In this document: positions 1-7,000 of the stretch, one piece after another | Numbering within the stretch: the first letter of the stretch is position 1 | How the letters are laid out: every line of letters starts with the position of its first letter | Source: Betaproteobacteria bacterium | GTDB taxonomy: Bacteria > Pseudomonadota > Gammaproteobacteria > Burkholderiales > Thiobacillaceae | Length of the DNA stretch: 10,504 nt | Assembly: GCA_020049245.1 (NCBI GenBank) | Contig: JAIFLB010000082.1 | Location: 1 to 10,504, forward strand | Direction: 5' to 3' | Notes under the pieces: generated by a model | What the model saw: only the letters and a program-made list of their open reading frames with translations | Databases searched by the model: none | Told to the model about the DNA's origin: nothing | Made by a program: the position numbers and the translations under genes

Positions 1-1
1 G

Positions 2-735
2 CCAACGACTGCCGGAACAGGCTCTGAAGCGACAAAAAATGCGGTGCTTTCCATTCACGGTACTGACGGGTTCAAGAAATCTTTTCGCGACGAGCAATTA
101 GTCGCCGAATACGCCGTGATTGATCCAGAGTTGCTCGCGACATGCCCGCCTGATGTCCTCGCAGCCAATGGCATGGATGCTTTCACGCAATTGCTGGAGT
201 CTTTTGTTTCGAGCAAAGCCAACCCATTGACCGACGCCCTTGCACTATCTGGCATCGAGATGGTGCGTGATGCGCTGTTACCGCTCTATGAAGGCCAGGG
301 CAACATGGATGAGCTTCGATCAGCCATGGCTTATGCCGCACTGCTTTCAGGCATCACACTTGCACAAGTAGGCTTGGGGTCTGTACATGGACTGGCTGCA
401 CCACTTGGCGCGTACTTTCCGATTCCGCATGGCGTGGTTTGCGGCACATTGGTAGCAGAGGCAACTAGGGTAAACCTCATGGCATTGGATTCCCGCGCGC
501 GAAACAGCCCCGCAATAGCGAAATATGCTCAGGTTGGCCGTTTGCTTACAGGAAGGATGCTGAACAATACCGAGGCCTGTGATGCCTTGGTTGAAACGCT
601 GGCCTTGGCGCATTTCAGGTTACCCAGTCTGACATTCCGCGCATCGTCGCCAACAGTCGTGGTTCAAGCATGAAAACAAATCCGATCGAATTGACCGATT
701 CAGAGATTGCCGAAGTACTTCTGGCACGACTGTAG
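2..735 (+). pseudogene. Iron-containing alcohol dehydrogenase, C-terminal part, frameshifted near its end
   Basis: This is the C-terminal two thirds of a group III iron-dependent alcohol dehydrogenase, an NAD(P)-linked oxidoreductase of alcohols and aldehydes. The N-terminus lies outside the window. Reading from base 2, the family motif PTTAGTGSE opens the visible part. The metal-site region follows: GMDAFTQ (Asp at 176-178, with Gln four residues later where FucO has His), GSVHGLA (His at 386-388) and IPHG (His at 428-430). The reading frame is sound to about base 600 and then ends at a TGA at 671-673 with an unrelated tail. The expected C-terminus (SDIPRIVANSRGSSMKTNPI, then a tail ending LLARL) is present in another frame from about 604 to the TAG at 733-735. 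Compared with my recollection of the family, about ten residues before it are missing, which suggests a small frame-shifting deletion around 590-605. The substrate cannot be told from sequence. It converges with recX, leaving 8 nt and no terminator. Confidence 0.8.
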
Positions 736-743
736 CAACAGGG

Positions 744-1187
744 TCAGTCTTCTTCCAGACCACTAATTACTCGCCGAATTACTTCCGAAGGAAAACCTCG
801 GCTGGCCAGGAAACGGTATTGCCGAGCGCGCTCTGCCGCGGTGTTGACCAGATCAATATCCAACGCCCCGAATTTCTTCTGCCAGACTGCTTTTGCGGCG
901 GCCAGATCCTGTTCACGCGCAGCTTCAATGGCTTCAATCGACTCGCTATCAGGCACGCCTTTTTCGCGCAGGTCAGCTTTCAGACGAAGGCTGCCGTGTT
1001 TGCCAGCGCGCGCATGCGCCAGCATTTCCACATAACGCACATTGGACAGCAGGTTTTCCTGCTCCAGCTGATCAAGCAGGGCCTCGACTTCGTCAACCTC
1101 TGCATGCGGCGCCAGTTTGCGGGCCAACTCGGCGCGGCTTTGTTCTCGCCGCGCCAGATAGTTCATCGCCCGCAGCCTGAGAGTCAC
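744..1187 (-). CDS. recX: RecA regulator RecX
   Basis: RecX binds RecA filaments and limits their extension and recombinase activity. The protein is 147 residues and mostly helical. The RecX-like start VTLRLRAMNYLARREQSRAE is followed by the three-helix repeats typical of the family, including the segment around residues 52-75 (YVEMLAHARAGKHGSLRLKA) and a C-terminal RQYRFLASRGFPSEVI motif at 122-137. I chose the GTG at 1187 because it overlaps the recA stop (GTGA, 4 nt) and gives the family N-terminus. The same frame stays open upstream, but that stretch lies inside recA. Coupling to recA translation is the likely control, keeping RecX well below RecA. The stop faces the broken adh gene. Confidence 0.93.
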   Translation of the reverse strand: MTLRLRAMNYLARREQSRAELARKLAPHAEVDEVEALLDQLEQENLLSNVRYVEMLAHARAGKHGSLRLKADLREKGVPDSESIEAIEAAREQDLAAAKAVWQKKFGALDIDLVNTAAERARQYRFLASRGFPSEVIRRVISGLEED

Positions 1188-2200
1188 GCCTCGACGCTGG
1201 GCGCTGAAGATTTGACGCCCAGTTTCTCCCGGATCAACGCTTCGATTTCCTTGGCAATTTCGGGATGCTCGCGCAGATATTCCCGCGAATTGTCCTTGCC
1301 CTGACCGATCTTCTCGCCCTGATAGGAATACCAAGCACCGGATTTGTCGACGATCTTGTGCACCACGCCAAGCTCAATCACCTCACCCTCACGCGACACG
1401 CCCTCGCCATAAAGAATATCGAACAACGCCTCCTTGAACGGCGGCGCGACCTTGTTCTTCACCACTTTCACCCGGGTTTCCGAACCCACGACTTCGTCGC
1501 CCTTCTTGATCGAACCGATGCGACGAATATCCAGGCGCACCGAAGCATAGAACTTGAGTGCATTTCCACCGGTGGTAGTTTCCGGACTCCCGAACATGAC
1601 ACCGATCTTCATCCGGATCTGGTTGATGAAGATGACTAAGGTGTTGGTGCGCTTGATATTGGCGGTGAGTTTGCGCAGCGCCTGGCTCATCAGGCGCGCT
1701 TGCAGGCCCATGTGCGAATCGCCCATTTCGCCCTCGATTTCGGCCTTCGGCGTCAGCGCCGCCACCGAATCGACCACAACAATATCCACCGCGCCGGAGC
1801 GCACCAACATATCGGCGATTTCCAGCGCCTGCTCACCGGTGTCCGGCTGTGAAATCAGCAGATCGCCAACATTGACGCCCAGCTTTTGCGCATAAATCGG
1901 ATCGAGCGCATGTTCGGCGTCGATAAAGGCTGCCGTGCCACCCAACTTCTGCATCTCGGCGATCACCGAGAGCGTCATCGTGGTCTTGCCGGACGATTCC
2001 GGGCCATAAATTTCAACCACCCGGCCGCGCGGCAGACCGCCGACGCCCAAAGCGATATCAAGCCCCAACGAACCGGTGGAAACCACCTGAATGTCGTCGA
2101 TGACACTGCCATCCCCCATCTTCATGATCGAGCCCTTGCCGAACTGCTTTTCGATCTGGGCAAGTGCGGCGGCGAGCGCCTTGCTGCGGTTTTCATCCAT
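1184..2200 (-). CDS. recA: Recombinase RecA
   Basis: RecA is a cytoplasmic DNA-dependent ATPase that forms filaments on single-stranded DNA, drives homologous strand exchange and triggers LexA self-cleavage. It has 338 residues, normal for the family. Walker A GPESSGKT is at 66-73 with Lys72, the catalytic Glu96 is in FIDAEHALD, and Walker B VVVDS is at 141-145. The L2 DNA-binding loop NQIRMKIGVMFGSPETTTGG is at 193-212, and the C-terminal domain ends in a short acidic tail. All key residues are present. A strong Shine-Dalgarno lies 7 nt before the ATG. Only 29 nt separate it from pncC, so any promoter lies mostly inside pncC; a CATAAT hexamer (2229-2234) could be a -10 but has no good -35. 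I saw no CTGT-N8-ACAG LexA box in the 500 nt upstream. Confidence 0.99.
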   Translation of the reverse strand: MDENRSKALAAALAQIEKQFGKGSIMKMGDGSVIDDIQVVSTGSLGLDIALGVGGLPRGRVVEIYGPESSGKTTMTLSVIAEMQKLGGTAAFIDAEHALDPIYAQKLGVNVGDLLISQPDTGEQALEIADMLVRSGAVDIVVVDSVAALTPKAEIEGEMGDSHMGLQARLMSQALRKLTANIKRTNTLVIFINQIRMKIGVMFGSPETTTGGNALKFYASVRLDIRRIGSIKKGDEVVGSETRVKVVKNKVAPPFKEALFDILYGEGVSREGEVIELGVVHKIVDKSGAWYSYQGEKIGQGKDNSREYLREHPEIAKEIEALIREKLGVKSSAPSVEA

Positions 2201-2207
2201 CTGAATT

Positions 2208-2214
2208 ACCTCCT
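2208..2214 (-). promoter_or_regulatory. Strong ribosome binding site of recA
   Basis: AGGAGGT on the minus strand, 7 nt before the recA ATG, is a near-perfect anti-16S complement. It is the strongest such site in the window. Most neighbouring genes rely on stop/start overlap with weak sites, so this one fits the high protein level expected of RecA. Confidence 0.85.
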
Positions 2215-2229
2215 GTAATAGTCGTGGAA

Positions 2230-2724
2230 TTATGGCACGAGGGCCTGCAACTGCCTGAGCGCAAAGCCGACCGAGGCAGCACGGACCTCGCGACGGTTGC
2301 CAGCAAAATAATGGGTTGTACTGGCGCAGGGCGAACCGGATACCGCCCAGGCAAAACAGACCATCCCCACCGGTTTCTCTGTTGAGCCACCGCTTGGACC
2401 CGCAATCCCGGTAATCGCGATAGCGACCTGCGCGGCACTATGCGCCAAGACCCCTTGCGCCATTTCGCGCGCGGTTTCCTCGCTCACCGCGCCGAATTGC
2501 AATAGTGTTTCCGATCGCACATCAAGCATGTCTTGCTTGGACGCGTTGCTGTAAGTCACGAAACCGCGATCGAACCAGACAGAACTCCCAGCAACCGACG
2601 TTACTACCTGCGCCAGCCAGCCGCCGGTGCAGGATTCCGCCGCAGCCAGCTGCCAACCTTGGCTTTGTAAAGCTGCACCCAGCTCAGCGGCCAATGCTTC
2701 CAGTTCAGTTTCAGTTACAGCCAT
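2230..2724 (-). CDS. pncC: Nicotinamide-nucleotide amidohydrolase PncC (CinA C-terminal family)
   Basis: PncC deamidates nicotinamide mononucleotide to nicotinic acid mononucleotide, recycling NMN released by the NAD-dependent DNA ligase. The protein has 164 residues and consists only of the CinA C-terminal domain, without the N-terminal MoaB-like domain of full CinA. The signature AESCTGG is at 29-35, with Ser31 as the likely nucleophile. YSNASK (58-63) supplies the conserved Lys, ITGIAGPSGG is at 104-113, and GNRREVR is at 142-148. The ATG overlaps the end of pgpA by 10 nt and recA begins 29 nt after its stop. A pncC-recA-recX order is common in proteobacteria. Genomes often label such genes cinA although competence has nothing to do with this domain. 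Confidence 0.93.
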   Translation of the reverse strand: MAVTETELEALAAELGAALQSQGWQLAAAESCTGGWLAQVVTSVAGSSVWFDRGFVTYSNASKQDMLDVRSETLLQFGAVSEETAREMAQGVLAHSAAQVAIAITGIAGPSGGSTEKPVGMVCFAWAVSGSPCASTTHYFAGNRREVRAASVGFALRQLQALVP

Positions 2725-3215
2725 GTGGCAACCGCCAGTAAACAGAGCATGGCGTAAACGGCGGCGAGGACGTCATCCAGCATCACCCCAAAACCGCCGG
2801 GCACGCGCGCATCCAGCCAGCCAATGGGAAACGGCTTCCAGATATCAAACAGCCGGAACAACACAAACGCGAGGCTGAACGCGGCCAAGCTGCCGAGTTG
2901 ATCGACCGGCGCGAACGGCAGCACGATCAGGAACGCAGCGATCTCGTCCCAGACCATGCCGCCGTGGTCATGCACGCCCAGGTCGCGGCCGGTGACCTCG
3001 CAAGCCCAGACGCCGACAACAAGAAAAGCGGCAATCCAGAGCCAGTAGAACGGGTGGTCGGCAAGCAACCAGAACAAGGGAAAGGCCGCCAGTGTGCCGG
3101 CCGTGCCGGGCGCTTTCGGCGACAACCCTGAGCCAAAACCTAATGCCAAAAAATGCGCCGGATGCGCGAACAGAAACGCGCGATCCGGCGTGACTTTAAT
3201 TGGCGAAGTGGTCAA
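2715..3215 (-). CDS. pgpA: Phosphatidylglycerophosphatase A
   Basis: PgpA is an inner-membrane enzyme that removes the phosphate from phosphatidylglycerophosphate to give phosphatidylglycerol. The 166-residue protein carries the family motifs HPAHFLALGFGSGLSPKAPG (18-37), VWDE (88-91), FDIWKPFP (123-130) and GGFGVMLDD (140-148). The acidic clusters are the likely Mg2+-binding catalytic residues. Hydrophobic segments lie near 43-51, 57-70, 92-104, 107-121 and 148-164. I chose a TTG start at 3215: it has AGGAG 7 nt upstream and gives an N-terminus of normal length. In-frame ATGs at 3257 and 3248 lie deeper inside thiL, have no clear ribosome site, and would add 14 or 11 residues. It overlaps thiL by 20 nt and pncC by 10 nt. 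The function is very sure, the start moderately so. Confidence 0.92.
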   Translation of the reverse strand: MTTSPIKVTPDRAFLFAHPAHFLALGFGSGLSPKAPGTAGTLAAFPLFWLLADHPFYWLWIAAFLVVGVWACEVTGRDLGVHDHGGMVWDEIAAFLIVLPFAPVDQLGSLAAFSLAFVLFRLFDIWKPFPIGWLDARVPGGFGVMLDDVLAAVYAMLCLLAVATWL

Positions 3216-4185
3216 AACCGCGCTCCTGTATCTGCAACTGTTGACCATCCTGGCCAATTACACGCAAGCCCAGGTTTGACCCAATACGACCGATTCGGTG
3301 CACCGCCACACCAGCGGCAGCCGCCGCAGCAAGCACTGACGGCGCATCTTCGACTGGTGCGCAAAAGCACAATTCGTAATCATCACCGCCCGCGAGCAGG
3401 CAGCGTCTGGCCAGGACGGAACCAGGCAACAGCGAATGCAGGGCCGAATGGGCCGGCACCGCAATGAGTTCAATCTCCGCCCCGACGCTGGAACGTTCCA
3501 GGATATGGCCCAGATCAGCCAGAAGGCCATCGGAAATATCGATCGCCGCGACGCGTGGCAACTGCGCCAAAGCAAGCCCCAGCGCAACGCGTGGCTCAGG
3601 TTGATGCAAACGAGTCAGGCAGGCTGCGGCTGCGACCGCGTTCAAGGTGATTTCGCCCGTCAGATGAGCCAGGCCGAGTGCCGCGCCACCCAGATCGCCG
3701 GATACCCAGATATCGTCGCCGACTAGTGCGGCATCGCGGCGCAATGCACGCGCATCGGTTTCACCCAAGATCGTGACGCACAAATTGAGCGGCCCGCGCG
3801 TGGTATCCCCCCCCACCAGCGAGACCGCAAAGCGATCCGCCAGATCGAAAAATCCACGGCTGAATGCGGCCAGCCAGGTTTCATTCACTTCCGGCAATGC
3901 CAATGCCAGTGTCGCCCAACGCGGTTTCGCACCCATCGCAGCGAGGTCGGAAAGATTCACTGCCAGTGTTTTATGCCCAAGCAGATAGGGATCGGCATCC
4001 GGCAGAAAATGCCGGCCCGCCACCAGCATGTCACTCGAAACCGCGAGCATCTTGCCGGGAGACACCTGCAGCAAAGCGGCATCGTCGCCTACGCCCAACA
4101 CCGTATTGGCGGCGGGGCGGGTGAAGAACCGCTGGATCAGATCAAACTCGGAGGGCATCGCCGGTTCTGCCAGCAGCGCCGTCAT
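3196..4185 (-). CDS. thiL: Thiamine-monophosphate kinase
   Basis: ThiL phosphorylates thiamine monophosphate with ATP to give thiamine diphosphate, the active cofactor, in the cytoplasm. Numbering from the ATG at 4185 (329 residues), the N-terminal AIRS-like domain shows GVGDDAALL (31-39), SSDMLVAGRHF (50-60), KTLAVNLSDLAAMGA (72-86) and GGDTTRGP (125-132). The C-terminal half has DISDGLLADLGHI (216-228) and GGDDYELCF (266-274). These are the ATP, Mg2+ and substrate motifs of the family and all are intact. The chosen ATG overlaps the nusB stop by 1 nt (TGATG). A second ATG at 4158 gives MPSEFDLI, which matches the usual family N-terminus and would make 320 residues, so it is a real alternative. 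The gene overlaps pgpA by 20 nt. Confidence 0.97.
   Translation of the reverse strand: MTALLAEPAMPSEFDLIQRFFTRPAANTVLGVGDDAALLQVSPGKMLAVSSDMLVAGRHFLPDADPYLLGHKTLAVNLSDLAAMGAKPRWATLALALPEVNETWLAAFSRGFFDLADRFAVSLVGGDTTRGPLNLCVTILGETDARALRRDAALVGDDIWVSGDLGGAALGLAHLTGEITLNAVAAAACLTRLHQPEPRVALGLALAQLPRVAAIDISDGLLADLGHILERSSVGAEIELIAVPAHSALHSLLPGSVLARRCLLAGGDDYELCFCAPVEDAPSVLAAAAAAGVAVHRIGRIGSNLGLRVIGQDGQQLQIQERGFDHFAN
3223..3227 (-). promoter_or_regulatory. Ribosome binding site supporting a TTG start for pgpA
   Basis: AGGAG on the minus strand lies inside the last codons of thiL, exactly 7 nt before the TTG at 3215. The spacing is optimal, and no similar site precedes the two in-frame ATG codons further upstream. 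It therefore decides the start of pgpA in favour of TTG. Confidence 0.6.
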
Positions 4186-4697
4186 CAAGCCTGACGTTCG
4201 CCTTCGATTTCAACCTGGCGAGCAACTTGCGCCAACTTGTCGAGCACGCCGTTGACGAACTTGTGGCCGTCGGTGCCACCATACAACTTGGCCAATTCAA
4301 CGGCTTCGTTGATACAGACTTTGTAGGGCACGTTAAACGAGTGAATCAACTCATAAGCGCCAATCAGAAGAATCGCGTGCTCGATTGGCGATAGTTCAAC
4401 CACCGGACGATCCAGATGCGGTTCCAGAGCGACATCCAGCGCCGCCGACTGTTTCAACACACCATCGAGCAACTCACGCAGAAAGCCGGAATGCGGCTTG
4501 GTCAGTTCTTCATTGCCAGCCGCTTCGGTCTCTTCCGGTTCGTAGCGTTCCACCTGCACGAGCAGACTGGCGTAATCGCCGCCAGCAATCTGCCACAGAT
4601 AGAGCGCCCGCAGCACGCGTTCACGCGAAACCCGGCGCGGACTTGGGCCTCGGTTGGCTACTTTCTGCGAGCGCCCGGAAGCCGCTTGTGCGTTCAT
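4185..4697 (-). CDS. nusB: Transcription antitermination factor NusB
   Basis: NusB pairs with NusE (ribosomal protein S10) on boxA RNA to build the antitermination complex needed for rRNA transcription. The protein has 170 residues. After a basic, disordered N-terminal extension (about 1-22), the helical core starts at SRERVLRALYLWQ (24-36). It continues with FLRELLDGV (72-80), LSPIEHAILLIGAYELIH (102-119), PYKVCINEAVELAKLYG (124-140) and the C-terminal signature GTDGHKFVNGVLDKLA (141-156). The ATG at 4697 overlaps the ribH stop (ATGA) and has AAGG just upstream. The frame is open a little further into ribH, but that gives an atypical start. ribH-nusB adjacency is widely conserved in bacteria and is the main reason nusB sits in this metabolic cluster. 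Confidence 0.97.
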   Translation of the reverse strand: MNAQAASGRSQKVANRGPSPRRVSRERVLRALYLWQIAGGDYASLLVQVERYEPEETEAAGNEELTKPHSGFLRELLDGVLKQSAALDVALEPHLDRPVVELSPIEHAILLIGAYELIHSFNVPYKVCINEAVELAKLYGGTDGHKFVNGVLDKLAQVARQVEIEGERQA

Positions 4698-5161
4698 AAC
4701 GCCTTCAGCAGTCGCGCCATCTCGATGGCACACAATGCAGCTTCACGACCTTTTTCGGTCATCCGCGAGGTCGCCTGATGATCGGTGTTGGTAGTCAGCA
4801 CGCCATTGGCGATCGGTACACCGGTATCCAAAGTGGCACGGGTAATGCCTGATGCCATCTCGTTGGAGACGATTTCAAAATGATAGGTATCGCCGCGAAT
4901 CACAGCTCCCAGTGCCACCAAGCCATCAAACTTGCCCGACTCGCCCATCTTCTTCAGGATCAACGGAAGCTCCAGCGCACCCGGCGCGGTTGCAATCACG
5001 ATATCCGTTTCAGCCACACCGGCTTTCACCAGCGCGGCAACTGCGGAAGAAAGCAGGCCCTCACAGACTTCCATGTTGAAACGGCTCATGGCGATACCAA
5101 TACGCAGGCCTTTACCGTCGACATTGGGCTTGATTTCGTTGATTTTCTCGTAGCGAGCCAT
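4694..5161 (-). CDS. ribH: 6,7-dimethyl-8-ribityllumazine synthase
   Basis: RibH condenses the pyrimidinedione made through RibD with dihydroxybutanone phosphate made by RibB, giving lumazine, the substrate of RibE. The enzyme usually forms pentamers or 60-mers. The 155-residue protein has SRFNMEVCEGLLSSA (26-40), the phosphate and pyrimidine binding segment PGALELPLILKKM (60-72), ALGAVIRGDTYHFEIVSNE (83-101) with catalytic His94, and GVLTTNTDHQA (120-130). I start it at the ATG at 5161, one base after the ribBX stop, with AAGGGA 6 nt upstream. An in-frame ATG at 5179 would add six residues but lies inside ribBX. It shares ATGA with nusB. Confidence 0.98.
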   Translation of the reverse strand: MARYEKINEIKPNVDGKGLRIGIAMSRFNMEVCEGLLSSAVAALVKAGVAETDIVIATAPGALELPLILKKMGESGKFDGLVALGAVIRGDTYHFEIVSNEMASGITRATLDTGVPIANGVLTTNTDHQATSRMTEKGREAALCAIEMARLLKAL

Positions 5162-5162
5162 G

Positions 5163-6257
5163 TCAGTTCCCTTGTTCAAAATAACCTGTCACTTCCAGTC
5201 CAAAGCCGTCCATCGCCGGCATCTTGCGCGGCGTGGCGAGGAGTTTCATTTTGCCGACGCCGAGATCACGCAAAATCTGTGCGCCGGTACCGTAGTTGCG
5301 CAGATCGAATTTGCGCGCCGGCGGCACGGCTTCAGTTGGCAAAGCGCGGGTGGCCAACTCATCCGCCGATTCCGGACGGTGCAGCAGTACCAGCACGCCA
5401 CAGCCGGCATCGGCAATCAGCCTCAACGCGGTATGCACGGAATAGGCATGGCCACTGCCGTCCATATCCAGCGCGTCGATCAGCGAAACCGGCTCATGCA
5501 CGCGCACCAGCGTTTCAACCTCGGCATGAATCTCACCCAGGCTCAGCGCCAGATGCGTGGCGCGGCTGATCTTGTCGCGATACACACCGAGCTTGAATTC
5601 ACCAAACGGCGTCGTGATCGAACGCTCGCCTTCGCGTTCAACCAGCCTCTCATTTGCGGCGCGGTAATGGATCAGATCGGCAATCGCACCGATCTTCAGA
5701 CCATGTTCCTTGCTGAATTCCAGCAGGTCCGGCAGACGCGCCATAGTGCCGTCTTCCTTCAGAATCTCGCAGATCACCGATGCCGGCACCAGACCGGCCA
5801 TGCCAACCAGATCGCAACCGGCTTCGGTATGTCCGGCGCGCACCAGCACGCCGCCTTCCTGTGCGCGCAGCGGGAAGATATGGCCGGGCTGGATGATGTC
5901 GGCGGGCAGCGCATTTCTGGCCACCGCCGCCTGTATGGTGATGGCGCGGTCAGCGGCGGAAATGCCAGTCGTCACGCCTTCGGCGGCCTCGATCGAAACC
6001 GTGAACGCCGTGCCGTGCGGCGTCTGGTTGTCGCTCACCATCTGCTTCAGGCCGAGTTGACGGCAACGATCATCGGTCAAGGTCAGGCAGACCAGTCCGC
6101 GCGCATGCTTGACCATGAAGTTGATCGCATCCGGCGTCACATGTTCGGCGGCCATCACCAGATCACCTTCGTTCTCGCGGTCTTCCTCATCCACCAGGAT
6201 GACCATGCGGCCGGCCTTCAGCTCCGCGACAATTTCTTCAATGGGGGCAAGGCTCAT
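5163..6257 (-). CDS. ribB: RibBX: 3,4-dihydroxy-2-butanone 4-phosphate synthase with a degenerate GTP cyclohydrolase II domain
   Basis: The N-terminal domain (about 1-200) converts ribulose 5-phosphate to dihydroxybutanone phosphate and formate. It is complete: DEEDRENEGDLVMAAEH (23-39), GTAFTVSIEAAEGVTTGIS (82-100), and the stretch from PGHIFPLRAQEGG (124-136) through RAGHTEAGCDL (140-150). The C-terminal domain (about 210-364) is RibA-like in fold (RVHEPVSLIDAL, YGTGAQILRDLGVGKMKLL). It lacks the three zinc cysteines of the SECLTGDxFGSxRCDC motif and the RQEGRGIGL segment. True RibBA proteins are about 35 residues longer. This matches the RibBX variant reported to be widespread in Proteobacteria, where the second half has no GTP cyclohydrolase II activity. 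Annotation as bifunctional ribBA would be misleading. The ATG overlaps the ribE stop (TGATG). A separate ribA is expected elsewhere. Confidence 0.95.
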   Translation of the reverse strand: MSLAPIEEIVAELKAGRMVILVDEEDRENEGDLVMAAEHVTPDAINFMVKHARGLVCLTLTDDRCRQLGLKQMVSDNQTPHGTAFTVSIEAAEGVTTGISAADRAITIQAAVARNALPADIIQPGHIFPLRAQEGGVLVRAGHTEAGCDLVGMAGLVPASVICEILKEDGTMARLPDLLEFSKEHGLKIGAIADLIHYRAANERLVEREGERSITTPFGEFKLGVYRDKISRATHLALSLGEIHAEVETLVRVHEPVSLIDALDMDGSGHAYSVHTALRLIADAGCGVLVLLHRPESADELATRALPTEAVPPARKFDLRNYGTGAQILRDLGVGKMKLLATPRKMPAMDGFGLEVTGYFEQGN

Positions 6258-6877
6258 CAGTCTTTGTCCTGTTGGTTAACGTAATGCAGCAAACGCTCGG
6301 CGTAACGCGCCAGCATGTCGGCTTCCAGATTGACCCGCGTGCCGGCCTGTAAATTCTTCAGCATGGTCTGCTCCAGCGTGTGGGGAATCAGGTTGATGGA
6401 AAACTCGGCGCCTTGCACACCGTTCACCGTCAACGAAACGCCATTCACCGCGATCGAGCCCTTGCTCGCCAGATAGCGCGCCATGCTTTCCGGCGCTCGA
6501 ATATCCAGCCGCCAACTGCCGTCGGCTTGATCAGAGACCGGGCCAAACTGGATGACTTCGCCGACGCCATCGACATGACCGGAGACCAGATGGCCGCCCA
6601 ACCGGTCGGACAAGCGCATGGCTTTTTCCAGATTGATCTTGTCGCCTGGGGCAAAACCGATGGTGCAGGAGAATGTTTCGCCGGAGACATCGACACCAAA
6701 ACTGTCGGCGGACTTTTCCACCACGGTCAGACAGACACCGTTACACGCGATGGAATCACCCAGTTGCGCATCGGACAGATCAAGTCCGCCGGCGGCAACC
6801 GTCACGCGCGCATCGCCGCTAGCACTTTCAGACAAATGGGAAATGTGGCCGACGGCCTGGATGATGCCGGTAAACAT
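6257..6877 (-). CDS. ribE: Riboflavin synthase, alpha chain
   Basis: Riboflavin synthase dismutates two lumazine molecules to riboflavin and a pyrimidinedione, the last step of the pathway. The protein has 206 residues made of two tandem lumazine-binding barrels. The first begins with MFTGII and contains IACNGVCLTV (43-52). The second holds GHLVSGHVDG (95-104), the matching IAVNGVSLTV (142-151) and PHTLEQTML (165-173). The start is the ATG at 6877, because MFTGII is the invariant family N-terminus; AGGTG lies 6 nt upstream. An in-frame GTG at 6886 would add three residues. The gene is first in the tightly coupled run ribE-ribBX-ribH-nusB-thiL-pgpA-pncC. It is separated from the prolyl isomerase gene by 123 nt without an FMN riboswitch. 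Confidence 0.98.
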   Translation of the reverse strand: MFTGIIQAVGHISHLSESASGDARVTVAAGGLDLSDAQLGDSIACNGVCLTVVEKSADSFGVDVSGETFSCTIGFAPGDKINLEKAMRLSDRLGGHLVSGHVDGVGEVIQFGPVSDQADGSWRLDIRAPESMARYLASKGSIAVNGVSLTVNGVQGAEFSINLIPHTLEQTMLKNLQAGTRVNLEADMLARYAERLLHYVNQQDKD

Positions 6878-6935
6878 GGAAGACACCTGCTAAGAAAAGA
6901 CGGCCAGCGCGTTTCACTGGCGCACGAAGGCGGGC

Positions 6936-6941
6936 ATTTTA
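6936..6941 (-). promoter_or_regulatory. Possible -10 element before ribE
   Basis: TAAAAT on the minus strand (one mismatch to TATAAT) lies in the 123-nt gap between the prolyl isomerase gene and ribE. It would start transcription about 52 nt before the ribE ATG. No convincing -35 sits 16-18 nt upstream; the nearest TTGCAT is only 12 nt away. The gap is the largest in the riboflavin cluster, so a promoter here is plausible but unproven. The rest of the gap shows no riboswitch or terminator. Confidence 0.25.
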
Positions 6942-7000
6942 GGGGTTAGTGCGATGCAAGGGAAATGCGGGCCAATGGCAAGCTGCCCTCAACCGGCGAT

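Noticed and set aside
1188..1334. Longer recX starting inside recA
   Set aside because: The extra residues are out-of-frame recA sequence. The GTG overlapping the recA stop gives the normal RecX N-terminus.
3216..3257. ATG starts for pgpA at 3257 or 3248
   Set aside because: They lie deeper in thiL without a ribosome site, and the added residues are translated thiL codons rather than family sequence. The TTG at 3215 has AGGAG at ideal spacing.
5160..6284. Long plus-strand open frame of about 374 codons opposite ribBX
   Set aside because: It lies wholly antisense to a clear family member, has no recognisable domain, and is the usual shadow frame of GC-rich coding sequence. A similar open frame opposite glyA (9060-9851) was rejected for the same reason.
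6878..7000. Possible FMN riboswitch (RFN element) in front of ribE
   Set aside because: The gap has none of the conserved RFN blocks and is short for the aptamer plus an expression platform. Only a weak five-base stem (GCCAG with CTGGC) is visible.
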